Source: Pseudomonas citronellolis (GTDB lineage: Bacteria; Pseudomonadota; Gammaproteobacteria; Pseudomonadales; Pseudomonadaceae). Taken from it: 64,000 nucleotides of DNA. The DNA is taken from positions 124,001-188,000 of the forward strand of contig NZ_FOLS01000002.1 of assembly GCF_900112375.1 (NCBI RefSeq). Reading direction: 5' to 3'. Shown piece after piece: positions 45,205-53,195 of the stretch. Under the pieces are notes generated by a model, which had not been told where the DNA came from, ran no database searches, and saw only the letters and a program-made list of their open reading frames with translations. The position numbers and the translations under genes were made by a program. Numbering within the stretch: position 1 is the stretch's first letter; every line of letters begins with the position of its first letter.

Positions 45205-45873
45205 ATGCCCACCCCCGAACAGATCGGCCAACGCTGCCTGCACAGCTTCCACCAACTGGTCCCCAGCACCCGCGCCGCCTTCTACCGCATCGACTCCGAC
45301 CTGCAGGCCTGCGACTTCCAGTTGCTCGGCATGGGCCGGCAGATGCACGCCGACTACCTAGACCACTACCACCGCCTCGACCCACTGCGCCCCGGCGCGT
45401 GCCTGGCCACCGGCCTGCCGGTGGTGCCGCTGGCCGTGGGCATGGCGCAGCAGCCCGGCGACCAGCGCGAGCGCTACCACGGCTTCCTGCGCCGGCACGG
45501 GGTGATCGACGTGGTGGAAGTCATCGCCGCCGACCGCGGCCGCCCGCTGGCCGGGCTTTCGCTGTTGCGGCACGTCGGCGAGGCGCCCTTCTCCAGCGAC
45601 GAACTCGACCGCCTGCGGGCCCTGCAGGGGCTGCTGGAGCTGGCCGCCCAGGCCCTGCCCCGCAGCCACGACGCCCTCGCCCAGCTCACCCCGCGCGAAC
45701 GCGAGATCGCCTTGCTGCTGCGCGACGGCGCCAGCAACAAGGACCTGGCGCGCCAGCTCGGCCTGGGCCTGGCCACGGTGAAGACGCACCTCATCCACCT
45801 GTTCCGCAAGGCCGGCGTGGCCAGCCGCACCGAGCTGCTGGCGCGGCTGTTCCTGGATCAACCATCCGGTTGA
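45205..45873 (+). CDS. LuxR family regulator, short form
   Basis: A 222-residue regulator with an N-terminal GAF-like sensing part (residues 1-150) and a C-terminal LuxR helix-turn-helix (LTPREREIALLLRDGASNKDLARQLGLGLATVKTHLIHLFRKAG). The sensor lacks the pattern of acyl-homoserine-lactone receptors. It heads a run with MoaF, two SDR genes and a second LuxR regulator, so it likely controls that cluster. It is 52 bases after the MITE-like element, which may carry its promoter region. Confidence 0.85.
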   Translation: MPTPEQIGQRCLHSFHQLVPSTRAAFYRIDSDLQACDFQLLGMGRQMHADYLDHYHRLDPLRPGACLATGLPVVPLAVGMAQQPGDQRERYHGFLRRHGVIDVVEVIAADRGRPLAGLSLLRHVGEAPFSSDELDRLRALQGLLELAAQALPRSHDALAQLTPREREIALLLRDGASNKDLARQLGLGLATVKTHLIHLFRKAGVASRTELLARLFLDQPSG

Positions 45874-45932
45874 TGTTCCCCGCGCGCCCCGCCGCGCAGC
45901 ATGGGGGCTCCACCAACACAGGAGTCCCACCC

Positions 45933-46748
45933 ATGACCGCTTCTTCCGACTGGATCACCGTCGGCGCCCTCGCCGAGGGTTTCGCCCCCGAGGCCTTCAT
46001 CCTGCCGCGCCTGGCCGACCTCGCCGGGCAGCGCCTGGAACTGCACTTCGCCAACGGCTGGCGCATCGAGCACCGGTTCGACGCCGAGACCACCCGCTGG
46101 CGCGCCGCCGACGGCCACTCCGCGGGCGAGGCGGCCTACCGCGCCACCTCGGTGCGCCCCGGCATCGTGCTGGTCGACTTCATCAAGCGCGAGGATGGCC
46201 AGGCCTGGTCGGTCAGCCTGGTGCTGGACCGCCACAGCCAGTCCTTCACCGCCGTGCTGGGCCAGCTGCCCGGTGCCGCCGAGACCGGCGAAGGCCTCTA
46301 CGCCCGCGCCCTGGCCGGCAAGGACCTGACCGGCGTGCAGGTGCAGATCCTCCACGGCAGCCTCGACCGCCCCTGGCAGGAATGCGCCTGCCCGCACGCG
46401 CCGAGCAGCGAGCTGGTGGGCCTGCGCAACCGCTACCGCTACAGCCCCACCGAGGTCTACGAGCACATCTACCTGAACGACGGCTTCTACACCTGGCAGT
46501 GCCTGGCCGGCGTCGAGGCCGGGCTGTGCGACACCGACCGCTGCCACTACTACAAGGTCGCCGAGCAGCTGTACCTGTTCGTCTGGCGCGAGAAGATCGT
46601 CCCCACCCTCGGCCTGGTGATGATCGACCTGCAGCAGCACCGCAGCGACGGCAAGATCTTCGGCTACGCCGGCAGCGGCTTCGACGAGCTGTCCAACTTC
46701 CCGGTCGCCTCCTACTGCGACGAACTCAACCGCACGGTGTACCCATGA
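45933..46748 (+). CDS. MoaF domain protein (monoamine-regulon type)
   Basis: A 271-residue protein with the calycin-like N-terminal MoaF region (LELHFANGWRIEHRFD) and MoaF C-terminal region (YRYSPTEVYEHIYLNDGFYTWQCLAGVEAGLCDTDRCHYYKV, KIVPTLGLVMIDLQQHRSDGKIFGYAG). The name comes from moaF of the Klebsiella monoamine (moa) regulon, where moaF pairs with an SDR gene; it has nothing to do with molybdenum cofactor despite frequent labels. Here too it overlaps an SDR gene by ATGA. Probably a small-molecule-binding protein in oxidation of an amine-derived or other aromatic compound; chemistry unknown. Confidence 0.78.
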   Translation: MTASSDWITVGALAEGFAPEAFILPRLADLAGQRLELHFANGWRIEHRFDAETTRWRAADGHSAGEAAYRATSVRPGIVLVDFIKREDGQAWSVSLVLDRHSQSFTAVLGQLPGAAETGEGLYARALAGKDLTGVQVQILHGSLDRPWQECACPHAPSSELVGLRNRYRYSPTEVYEHIYLNDGFYTWQCLAGVEAGLCDTDRCHYYKVAEQLYLFVWREKIVPTLGLVMIDLQQHRSDGKIFGYAGSGFDELSNFPVASYCDELNRTVYP

Positions 46749-47539
46749 GCGGCCGCGTCGTCGTCATCACCGGCGCCGGCACCGGCATAGGCGCGGCCTG
46801 CGCGCAGCGCTTCGCCGAAGCCGGCGACCGGGTGGTGCTGATCGGCCGCCGCCGCGAGGCCCTGGAACAGGTCGCCGCCCAGTGCGGCGGCCTGGTGCTG
46901 GCCGGCGACGCCGCCGACGGCGAAACCTGGCAGGGCTTCGTGCAGCGCATCGAGGCGGCCTTCGGCGGCATCGACGTGCTGGTCGCCTGCGCCGGCGGCC
47001 ACGGCCTGGGCGCGGCCGGCGAGACCAGCGACCAGGCCTGGCGCGACGCCCTGCGCGGCAACCTCGACAGCGCCTTCGCCAGCGCCCGCGCCTGCCTGCC
47101 ATCGCTGCTGGCGCGGCGCGGCAACATGGTGCTGGTGGGCTCCATCGCCTCCCTGGTGGCCGGGCCCGGCGTGTGCGGCTACACCGTCGCCAAGCACGCG
47201 CTGCTCGGGCTGATGCGCTCCCTGGCGCGGGACTATGGCCCGCGCGGCGTGCGCGTCAACGCCCTGTGCCCCGGCTGGGTGCGCACGCCCATGGCCGATG
47301 CCGAGATGCAGCCGCTGATGCAGCACCATGGCGAAAGCCTGGACGCCGCCTACGCGCGGGTCACCGCCGAGGTGCCGCTGCGCCGCCCGGCCACGGCGGA
47401 CGAGATCGCCGGGCTGTGCCAGTTCCTCGCCAGCGAGGCGGCGGCCATCGTCACCGGCGCCTGCCTGGTGGCCGACGGCGGCGCCAGCGTGGTGGACCTG
47501 CCCACCCTCGCCTTCGAACGCATGGAGAACCAGCCATGA
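46745..47539 (+). CDS. SDR family oxidoreductase (MoaF-coupled)
   Basis: A 264-residue short-chain dehydrogenase. VVVITGAGTGIGAACAQRF is the cofactor loop (TGxxxGIG), LVACAGGHG the NAG-like motif, and YTVAKHA the catalytic YxxxK. It overlaps the MoaF gene upstream and the next SDR downstream by ATGA on both sides, so three proteins are made in a coupled way. It reduces a ketone or oxidises an alcohol; no substrate can be named. Confidence 0.88.
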   Translation: MSGRVVVITGAGTGIGAACAQRFAEAGDRVVLIGRRREALEQVAAQCGGLVLAGDAADGETWQGFVQRIEAAFGGIDVLVACAGGHGLGAAGETSDQAWRDALRGNLDSAFASARACLPSLLARRGNMVLVGSIASLVAGPGVCGYTVAKHALLGLMRSLARDYGPRGVRVNALCPGWVRTPMADAEMQPLMQHHGESLDAAYARVTAEVPLRRPATADEIAGLCQFLASEAAAIVTGACLVADGGASVVDLPTLAFERMENQP

Positions 47540-48303
47540 CGCGCTTCGACTTCAGCGGCCGGCGCGTGCTGGTCACCGGCGCGGCCCAGGGCATCGGCCA
47601 CCGCATCGCCGAGGGCTTCGCCACAGCCGGCGCCTCGCTGCTGCTGCTCGACCGCCAGGAGCAGGCCGTCGCAGCCCTGGCCAGCGAACTGCGCAGCCAG
47701 GGCCACGAGGCACGGGCGCTGGCGGTGGACCTGGCCGATCCACCGGCCATCGCCACCGCCCTCGCCGGGCTCGATGGCCTGGACGTGCTGGTGCACAACG
47801 CCGCCTACTTCCCGCTGACCGAGTTCGCCGCCATCACCCCGCAGCTGCTGCAACGCACCCTGGCGGTGAACCTGGGCGCGCTGTTCTGGCTGACCCAGGC
47901 CGCCCTGCCGTTGTTCGCCGCGCGCGGCGGCGGCTGCGTGCTGGCCACCTCCTCGGTCACAGGCAACCGGGTGGCCTACCCGGGGCTGAGCCACTACGCG
48001 GCGTCCAAGGCCGGGGTCAACGGCTTCATCCGCAATGCCGCGCTGGAACTGGCGCCACGCAACATCCGCGTCAACGGCGTGGAGCCGGGGATGATCCACA
48101 CCCCGGCCATGGCCAACCTGGGCGACGCAGCACTGGAAGCGCGCATCGCCGCCGGCATCCCCCTGGGCCGCCTCGGCCAGCCGGCGGACATCGCCGGCGC
48201 CATGCTCTTCCTCGCCTCCGACGCCGCCGCCTACATCACCGGCCAGACGCTGGTGGTGGACGGCGGCGCCACCCTCCCGGAAAGCAGTGCCGCGCTGGTC
48301 TGA
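47536..48303 (+). CDS. SDR family oxidoreductase, second copy
   Basis: A 255-residue short-chain dehydrogenase with cofactor loop VLVTGAAQGIGHRIAEGF, HNAAYF in place of the NAG motif, active-site YAASKAG and C-terminal ITGQTLVVDGGATLP. It is clearly diverged from the upstream SDR, so the pair would act on two steps or as a heteromer. Stop codon is followed after 9 bases by a perfect palindrome. Confidence 0.88.
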   Translation: MTRFDFSGRRVLVTGAAQGIGHRIAEGFATAGASLLLLDRQEQAVAALASELRSQGHEARALAVDLADPPAIATALAGLDGLDVLVHNAAYFPLTEFAAITPQLLQRTLAVNLGALFWLTQAALPLFAARGGGCVLATSSVTGNRVAYPGLSHYAASKAGVNGFIRNAALELAPRNIRVNGVEPGMIHTPAMANLGDAALEARIAAGIPLGRLGQPADIAGAMLFLASDAAAYITGQTLVVDGGATLPESSAALV

Positions 48304-48312
48304 ACCACCCGC

Positions 48313-48334
48313 CCATCCTGCATCTGCAGGATGG
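48313..48334. promoter_or_regulatory. Perfect 22-base palindrome after the SDR genes
   Basis: CCATCCTGCA-TC-TGCAGGATGG, with 10-base arms. It lies between the second SDR and the second LuxR gene. It could be a LuxR-type operator (length and central CTGCA..TGCAG dyad fit) or a stem-loop ending the MoaF-SDR transcript; no T-run follows. Confidence 0.45.
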
Positions 48335-48447
48335 TGCGCGCGCGCCGCGATGCGGATACTCAGCCCCAGGCCCTGCCCTGTCGTTCCGACACCCGGCCGC
48401 TCACTGATGACTGACAACAACAACTAAAGTCGCAGCAGGGGAACCCC

Positions 48448-49434
48448 ATGAGCAGCACCCTCGACCTGTCCTTCGGCGCCCGGCGCTTCAGCGAATTCAA
48501 CGCCCTGGTCCTGGACCTCCAGCGCCTGGCCCAGGAATGCGCGCTGCCCGGCTTCCACGCCGCCGCCATGGGCCGCCTGCAGCAGTTGCTGGACTTCGAC
48601 ATGGCCTGGTGGGGCCGCGCGGCCCTGGTCGACGGCCTGCCGCTGGAGCACAGCAGCCACCTCTACCGGCTGCCGGACAGCTACCTGGAGGACTGGCAGG
48701 CGATCCGCCACCAGGACATCACCGTCAAGCGCGTCTACGCCACGCCCGGCCACTCGGTGCGCATCGACACCCGCGCCGCCGACTGCACCCCCGGCCTGCG
48801 CTGGCTGGCCGAGCGCCACGGCTTCGGCGAGTTCCTCTGCATCATCCACATCGACCCGCGCACCCAGCTCAGCCTGCACCTGAGCCTGTACAGCCGCGCC
48901 GGCGCGCGCCCCTTCGACGCCAGCGAGCGCTTCCTGGTGGACCAGATGATGCCGCACCTGGTGGCCGCCGAAGGGGCCAACCAGATCCGCGCCCTGGTGG
49001 CACTGCGCGAGCGCCTGGACGCGCCCAACCCGCTGGCCCTGGCGGTGTGCGACCGGCATGGCCTGCTGCACTATGCCGAGCGCGGCTTCGTCGAGCTGCT
49101 GCTGCGCGAATGGCCGCGCTGGACCGGCCCGCGCCTGCCGGCAGAGGTCGACCCGGCCGCCGGCTACAGCGGCCAGCACCTGCAACTGCAGGCCACCGCC
49201 GTGCACGACCTGCTGCTGCTCAGCGCCCGCCTGTGCCCGGCCATGGCCCGCCTGAGCACCCGCGAGGCCGAGGTGGCGCAGCGCTTCGGCCTGGGCAGCA
49301 CCTACAAGGAAATCGCCCGCGACCTGGGCCTGGCGCCGAACACCGTGCGCCACCACATCCGCAGCATCTACAGCAAGCTCGGCGTCAACGGCAAGGCCGG
49401 CATCGCCCAGCTGCTGCACCACCCGCCCGGCTGA
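48448..49434 (+). CDS. LuxR family regulator, long form
   Basis: A 328-residue regulator. The N-terminal 240 residues look like a PAS/GAF-type sensory region (FSEFNALVLDLQRLAQEC, LLDFDMAWWGRAALVDGLP). The C-terminal helix-turn-helix is LSTREAEVAQRFGLGSTYKEIARDLGLAPNTVRHHIRSIYSKLGV. It differs in length and sensor from the LuxR protein at 45205, so the cluster has two distinct inputs. Likely activates the downstream outer-membrane protein and MFS genes. Confidence 0.86.
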   Translation: MSSTLDLSFGARRFSEFNALVLDLQRLAQECALPGFHAAAMGRLQQLLDFDMAWWGRAALVDGLPLEHSSHLYRLPDSYLEDWQAIRHQDITVKRVYATPGHSVRIDTRAADCTPGLRWLAERHGFGEFLCIIHIDPRTQLSLHLSLYSRAGARPFDASERFLVDQMMPHLVAAEGANQIRALVALRERLDAPNPLALAVCDRHGLLHYAERGFVELLLREWPRWTGPRLPAEVDPAAGYSGQHLQLQATAVHDLLLLSARLCPAMARLSTREAEVAQRFGLGSTYKEIARDLGLAPNTVRHHIRSIYSKLGVNGKAGIAQLLHHPPG

Positions 49435-49538
49435 CCGCCGGCCGCATTTCCCCAACGCCTCCACATCCCGACGCCGCGCCCGCGCGCGGCGCCAGGGGAG
49501 GCTTTCGCCCGCCTCACCGACAGAAGAAGAAAACCACC

Positions 49539-50408
49539 ATGAAGCTGCACCGAAGCCTTTCGCTCTGCGCCCTTGGCGCGCTGTACCTCGGCCCGGCCCA
49601 GGCCGCCGACCTCAACGCCCGCGACTTCTTTTCCGCCCCCGTGGGCACCAGCCTGGGGGTGACCTACCTGCCGCTGACGCGCTCCGACGACTACCACGGC
49701 GCGGCGGACAGCAGCGGCAAGGCCGACCTCAAGGTGAATGCCCTGGCCTACCGCCAGCTGTGGTTCAGCGACATCTGCGGGCGCCTGTGCACGCCGCAGT
49801 TCATCGTGCCCTACGCCGACATCGAGGCGCGCGGCCCCGGCGCCGCCGAACGCAGCCGCGAACGCGGGGTGGGCGACCCACAGGTGGGCGGCACGCTGTT
49901 CTTCATCGACGAGCCGCAGACGCGCACCTACAGCGGCCTGCTGGCCCTGGTCAGCCTGCCCCTGGGCGAATACCACGCCAAGGACCCGGGCGTGTCGCCC
50001 GGCGCCAACCGCTGGGCGCTGCACCTGAACTACAACTACACCCGCGGCGTGGGCGAGAACTGGGTGCTGGAGGCCAACCTGGAAGCCCAGCTCTACGGCA
50101 ACAACGACGACTACCTCGGCGCCACCCTCGAACAGAAGCCGCTGTACCGCCTGCAGGCCTTCGCCTCCTACGACTTCACCCCCGCCACCTACGCCGCGCT
50201 GCGCCTGATCGCCGCCGACGGCGGCGCCCTGCGCCTGGGCGGCCACGACATCGACGACAGCCACCAGCGCTACACCCAGGCCGGTTTCGAGGTCGGCCAC
50301 TGGCTGGACAAGCGCAACCAGGTGCTGCTCGGCCTCACCCGCAATGTCTCCACCGCCAACGCGTATGCCCAGGACAACCTGCTGCTGCGCTTCGTCCATG
50401 CCTTCTGA
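49539..50408 (+). CDS. SphA/phenol MetA-type outer membrane protein, second copy
   Basis: A 289-residue protein with a signal peptide (MKLHRSLSLCALGALYLGPAQAADL) and repeated amphipathic beta strands, ending in LLLRFVHAF with a C-terminal Phe as expected for an outer-membrane barrel. YADIEARGPGAAERSRERGVGDPQVGGTLFF is typical of this group. It probably lets a hydrophobic substrate cross the outer membrane. A paralogue at 11830-12774 serves the hydantoin-type operon. Confidence 0.77.
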   Translation: MKLHRSLSLCALGALYLGPAQAADLNARDFFSAPVGTSLGVTYLPLTRSDDYHGAADSSGKADLKVNALAYRQLWFSDICGRLCTPQFIVPYADIEARGPGAAERSRERGVGDPQVGGTLFFIDEPQTRTYSGLLALVSLPLGEYHAKDPGVSPGANRWALHLNYNYTRGVGENWVLEANLEAQLYGNNDDYLGATLEQKPLYRLQAFASYDFTPATYAALRLIAADGGALRLGGHDIDDSHQRYTQAGFEVGHWLDKRNQVLLGLTRNVSTANAYAQDNLLLRFVHAF

Positions 50409-50418
50409 GGTCGCCGCC

Positions 50419-51573
50419 ATGACTGTTCCACGTACTCCCTCGCCGGCCCTGCTGGCGGCCGTGGTGCTGTTCGCCGCCATCACTCCCGCGGTGCTGCTCA
50501 CCGCCCCGGCCATCGCCAGCCAGTTGGCCGCCCAGTTGCACCTGGAGCCGGCGCGCATCGGCGACCTGTTCGCCGTCGAGCTGGGCGCCATGAGCCTGGC
50601 CACCCTGCCCTCGCTGTTCTGGCTCAGGCGCGTGGACTGGCGCCTGGCCGGGCTGCTGGCGGCGCTGGGCTTCATCCTCGCCAACCTGGCCTCGGCGAAC
50701 GCCGGCGGCTACCAGGCGCTGCTCGTGCTGCGCGCCCTCAGCGCCTTCTGCGGCGGCTCGCTGATGATCCTCTGCCTGTCCTGCGCCGCCGGCATGCCCA
50801 ACCCCAGCCGCGCCTACGGCATCTGGGTGCTGGGCCAACTGGTGCTCGGCGCCGTCGGCCTGGCCGTGTTGCCACGCCTGTACCAGGCCTACGGCCTGGG
50901 CGCCGGCTACCTGGCCCTGGCCGCGCTGATGCTGCTGGCGCTGCCGCTGGTGCGCGCCCTGCCGAGCGGCGCCATGGCCGCCACCGGCCCGCGCAGGACC
51001 GTCGAGGCGCCGCGCTGGAAGATCGCCGCCGCCATCCTCGGCCTGCTGGGTTTCTACGTCGCCCTGAGCGCGGTCTGGACCTTCGTCGGCGCCATCGGCG
51101 AACGCGCCGGGCTGGCCGCCACCCTCGGCGGCGAGGTGCTGGCCGTGGCCACCCTGGCCGGCATCGCCGGCGCCACCTGCGCCAGCCTGGCGGGCGAGCG
51201 CTGGCGCCGCGAGGGCCAGCTGGCCGCCGGCTTCGCGCTGATGGCCCTGGCCATCCTCCTGCTGCTCGGCGCCCCGGGCCTGGCGCGCTTCGCCCTGGCC
51301 GCGCTGCTGTTCAAGTTCACCTGGACCTACGCCCTGCCCTTCATCCTCGCCTGCCTCGCCGAGCTGGACGCCAGCGGCCGGCTGATGAGCCTGAGCAACC
51401 TGGTGATAGGCGCCGGCCTGGCCCTGGGCCCTGCCCTCGGCGGGCGGCTGATCGGCGCCGACGGCGGCTTCCACGGCCTGCTGCTGGGCGCCGCCGCGCT
51501 CACCGCCCTGTCCCTGCCGCTGATCCTCGGCAGCCGCCCGCGCGCGGCGGCCGCCACTGCGCAACCCCTGTGA
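50419..51573 (+). CDS. MFS transporter
   Basis: A 384-residue carrier with about 12 hydrophobic segments (ALLAAVVLFAAITPAVLLTAPAIAS; IAAAILGLLGFYVALSAVWTFVGAIG). It starts 10 bases after the outer-membrane protein stop codon and is followed by the deacetylase gene, so it is in the same operon. Uptake of the cluster's substrate is likely. Not close to any named carrier that I recognise. Confidence 0.82.
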   Translation: MTVPRTPSPALLAAVVLFAAITPAVLLTAPAIASQLAAQLHLEPARIGDLFAVELGAMSLATLPSLFWLRRVDWRLAGLLAALGFILANLASANAGGYQALLVLRALSAFCGGSLMILCLSCAAGMPNPSRAYGIWVLGQLVLGAVGLAVLPRLYQAYGLGAGYLALAALMLLALPLVRALPSGAMAATGPRRTVEAPRWKIAAAILGLLGFYVALSAVWTFVGAIGERAGLAATLGGEVLAVATLAGIAGATCASLAGERWRREGQLAAGFALMALAILLLLGAPGLARFALAALLFKFTWTYALPFILACLAELDASGRLMSLSNLVIGAGLALGPALGGRLIGADGGFHGLLLGAAALTALSLPLILGSRPRAAAATAQPL

Positions 51574-51605
51574 ACACCTATGAACACCTATGAATGGAGC
51601 CTTCC

Positions 51606-52718
51606 ATGACCCGACGCACCGCATTCTTCTTCGATGAGCTGAGCCTCTGGCACAGCGCCAGCCAGCACGCCCTGTTCCTGCCCGTGGGCGGCTGGGTGCA
51701 GCCGCCGGCCGGCGGCGGCCATGCCGAGTCGCCGGAAAGCAAACGGCGCCTGAAGAACCTGATGGACGTTTCCGGCCTCACCCGCCAGCTGGACCTGCGC
51801 AGCGCCGAGCCGGCCAGCGAGCAGGACCTGCTGCGCGTCCACCCGGAGCACTACCTGCAGCGCTTCAAGGCCCTGAGCGACGCCGGCGGCGGCGAGCTGG
51901 GCGACCACGCGCCCATCGGCCCGGGCAGCTACGAGATCGCCAGGCTCTCCGCCGGCCTGGCCATGGCCGCGGTGGACTGCGTGCTGCACGGCGAGGCGGA
52001 CAACGCCTACTCGCTGTCGCGCCCGCCGGGCCACCACTGCCTGGCCGACCAGGCCATGGGCTTCTGCATGCTGGCGAACATCCCCATCGCCATCGAGGCG
52101 GCCAGGGCGCGGCACGGCATCGAGCGGGTGGCGGTGGTGGACTGGGACGTGCACCATGGCAACGGCACCCAGGCCATCTACGAGGAGCGCGGCGACGTGC
52201 TGAGCGTCTCGCTGCACCAGGAGAACTGCTTCCCGCCGGGCTACGGCGGCGTCGCCGATCGCGGCCGCGGCGCCGGCCTGGGCGCCAACCTGAACGTGCC
52301 GCTGCCCGCCGGCAGCGGCCACGACGCCTACCTGCAGGCGCTGGACGAAATCGTCCTGCCGGCCCTGCGGCGCTTCCGCCCGCAACTGATCATCGTCGCC
52401 TGCGGCTACGACGCCAACGCCGTGGACCCGCTGGCGCGCATGCTGCTGCACAGCGGCTCCTTCCGCGCCATGACCGCGCGCCTGCGCGAAGCCGCCGAGC
52501 AGCTCTGCGACGGGCGCCTGGTGCTGGTCCACGAGGGCGGCTACGCCGAAGCCTACGTGCCCTTCTGCGGCCTGGCGGTGCTGGAGGAACTGAGCGGTAT
52601 CCGCACCGCGGTGGAAGACCCGCTGCTGGAATTCCTCGGCCTGCAGCAACCGGGCAGCGAGGCGGCGGCCTTCCTCCGCCAGCGCGTGCGGGACCTGGCG
52701 CGGCAACTGGCGGCCTGA
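51606..52718 (+). CDS. Histone deacetylase-like amidohydrolase (acetylpolyamine amidohydrolase group)
   Basis: A 370-residue zinc deacetylase. RPPGHH (139-144) holds the two active-site His, VVDWDVHHGNG (177-187) gives zinc ligands Asp181 and His183, and CGYDAN supplies Asp269. The family removes acetyl groups from acetylpolyamines, acylated amines or similar amides in bacteria. In this operon, next to an importer and an outer-membrane protein, it may release a free amine from an N-acyl amine. Substrate is inference. Confidence 0.88.
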   Translation: MTRRTAFFFDELSLWHSASQHALFLPVGGWVQPPAGGGHAESPESKRRLKNLMDVSGLTRQLDLRSAEPASEQDLLRVHPEHYLQRFKALSDAGGGELGDHAPIGPGSYEIARLSAGLAMAAVDCVLHGEADNAYSLSRPPGHHCLADQAMGFCMLANIPIAIEAARARHGIERVAVVDWDVHHGNGTQAIYEERGDVLSVSLHQENCFPPGYGGVADRGRGAGLGANLNVPLPAGSGHDAYLQALDEIVLPALRRFRPQLIIVACGYDANAVDPLARMLLHSGSFRAMTARLREAAEQLCDGRLVLVHEGGYAEAYVPFCGLAVLEELSGIRTAVEDPLLEFLGLQQPGSEAAAFLRQRVRDLARQLAA

Positions 52719-52855
52719 GCCATCGGCGGCCGGCGCACCCGCGGCGGCCGCCGATCCGTTTGTCCAGGCGTGGAAGAAAGCCCGGCGAACCCGTGGTCCA
52801 ATCCAGGAGAAGGCCGGGCATCCGTGCCGGCCGACGAAGAACTGGAGGCCACGCC

Positions 52856-53194
52856 ATGAGCACCCTGACCATCGAAGGTTGGTACAAGCCCGACCCCGAC
52901 GCCAAGTCCATGCCCATCGAGGACATCCACTTCTACCTCAGCGGCACCGACCGCCGGCACCTGGAAGACGCCGAGGAAGAACTGCAGCGCACCCACGAGC
53001 GCGAGGCCTGGGTGGACGTCGACATGAGCACCCTGGAACTGGACCTGCCCGAGGGCTACGGCCCGCTGTCCGACTGCCGGATGCGCGTCTACCTGGACCA
53101 GGAGGAACGCGGCCACTTCCACCTGGTGGGCCACCGCGCCAGCGACGGCAGCCTGATCTACAGCAACGCCGTGCTCATCGACCAGTTGCTCTGA
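52856..53194 (+). CDS. Small hypothetical protein
   Basis: A 112-residue acidic soluble protein (MSTLTIEGWYKPDPDAKSMP; MRVYLDQEERGHFHLVGHRASDGSLIYSNAVLIDQLL), with no signal peptide. ATG 52856 follows CTGGAGG. It ends one base before the convergent AraC gene. No family recognised. The beta-rich C-terminal part with GHFHLVGHR suggests a small barrel or cupin-like fold at most. Confidence 0.7.
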   Translation: MSTLTIEGWYKPDPDAKSMPIEDIHFYLSGTDRRHLEDAEEELQRTHEREAWVDVDMSTLELDLPEGYGPLSDCRMRVYLDQEERGHFHLVGHRASDGSLIYSNAVLIDQLL

Positions 53195-53195
53195 C

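Noticed and set aside
45933..46748. Molybdenum cofactor biosynthesis role for the MoaF protein
   Set aside because: The name derives from the monoamine regulon; no other cofactor genes are nearby.
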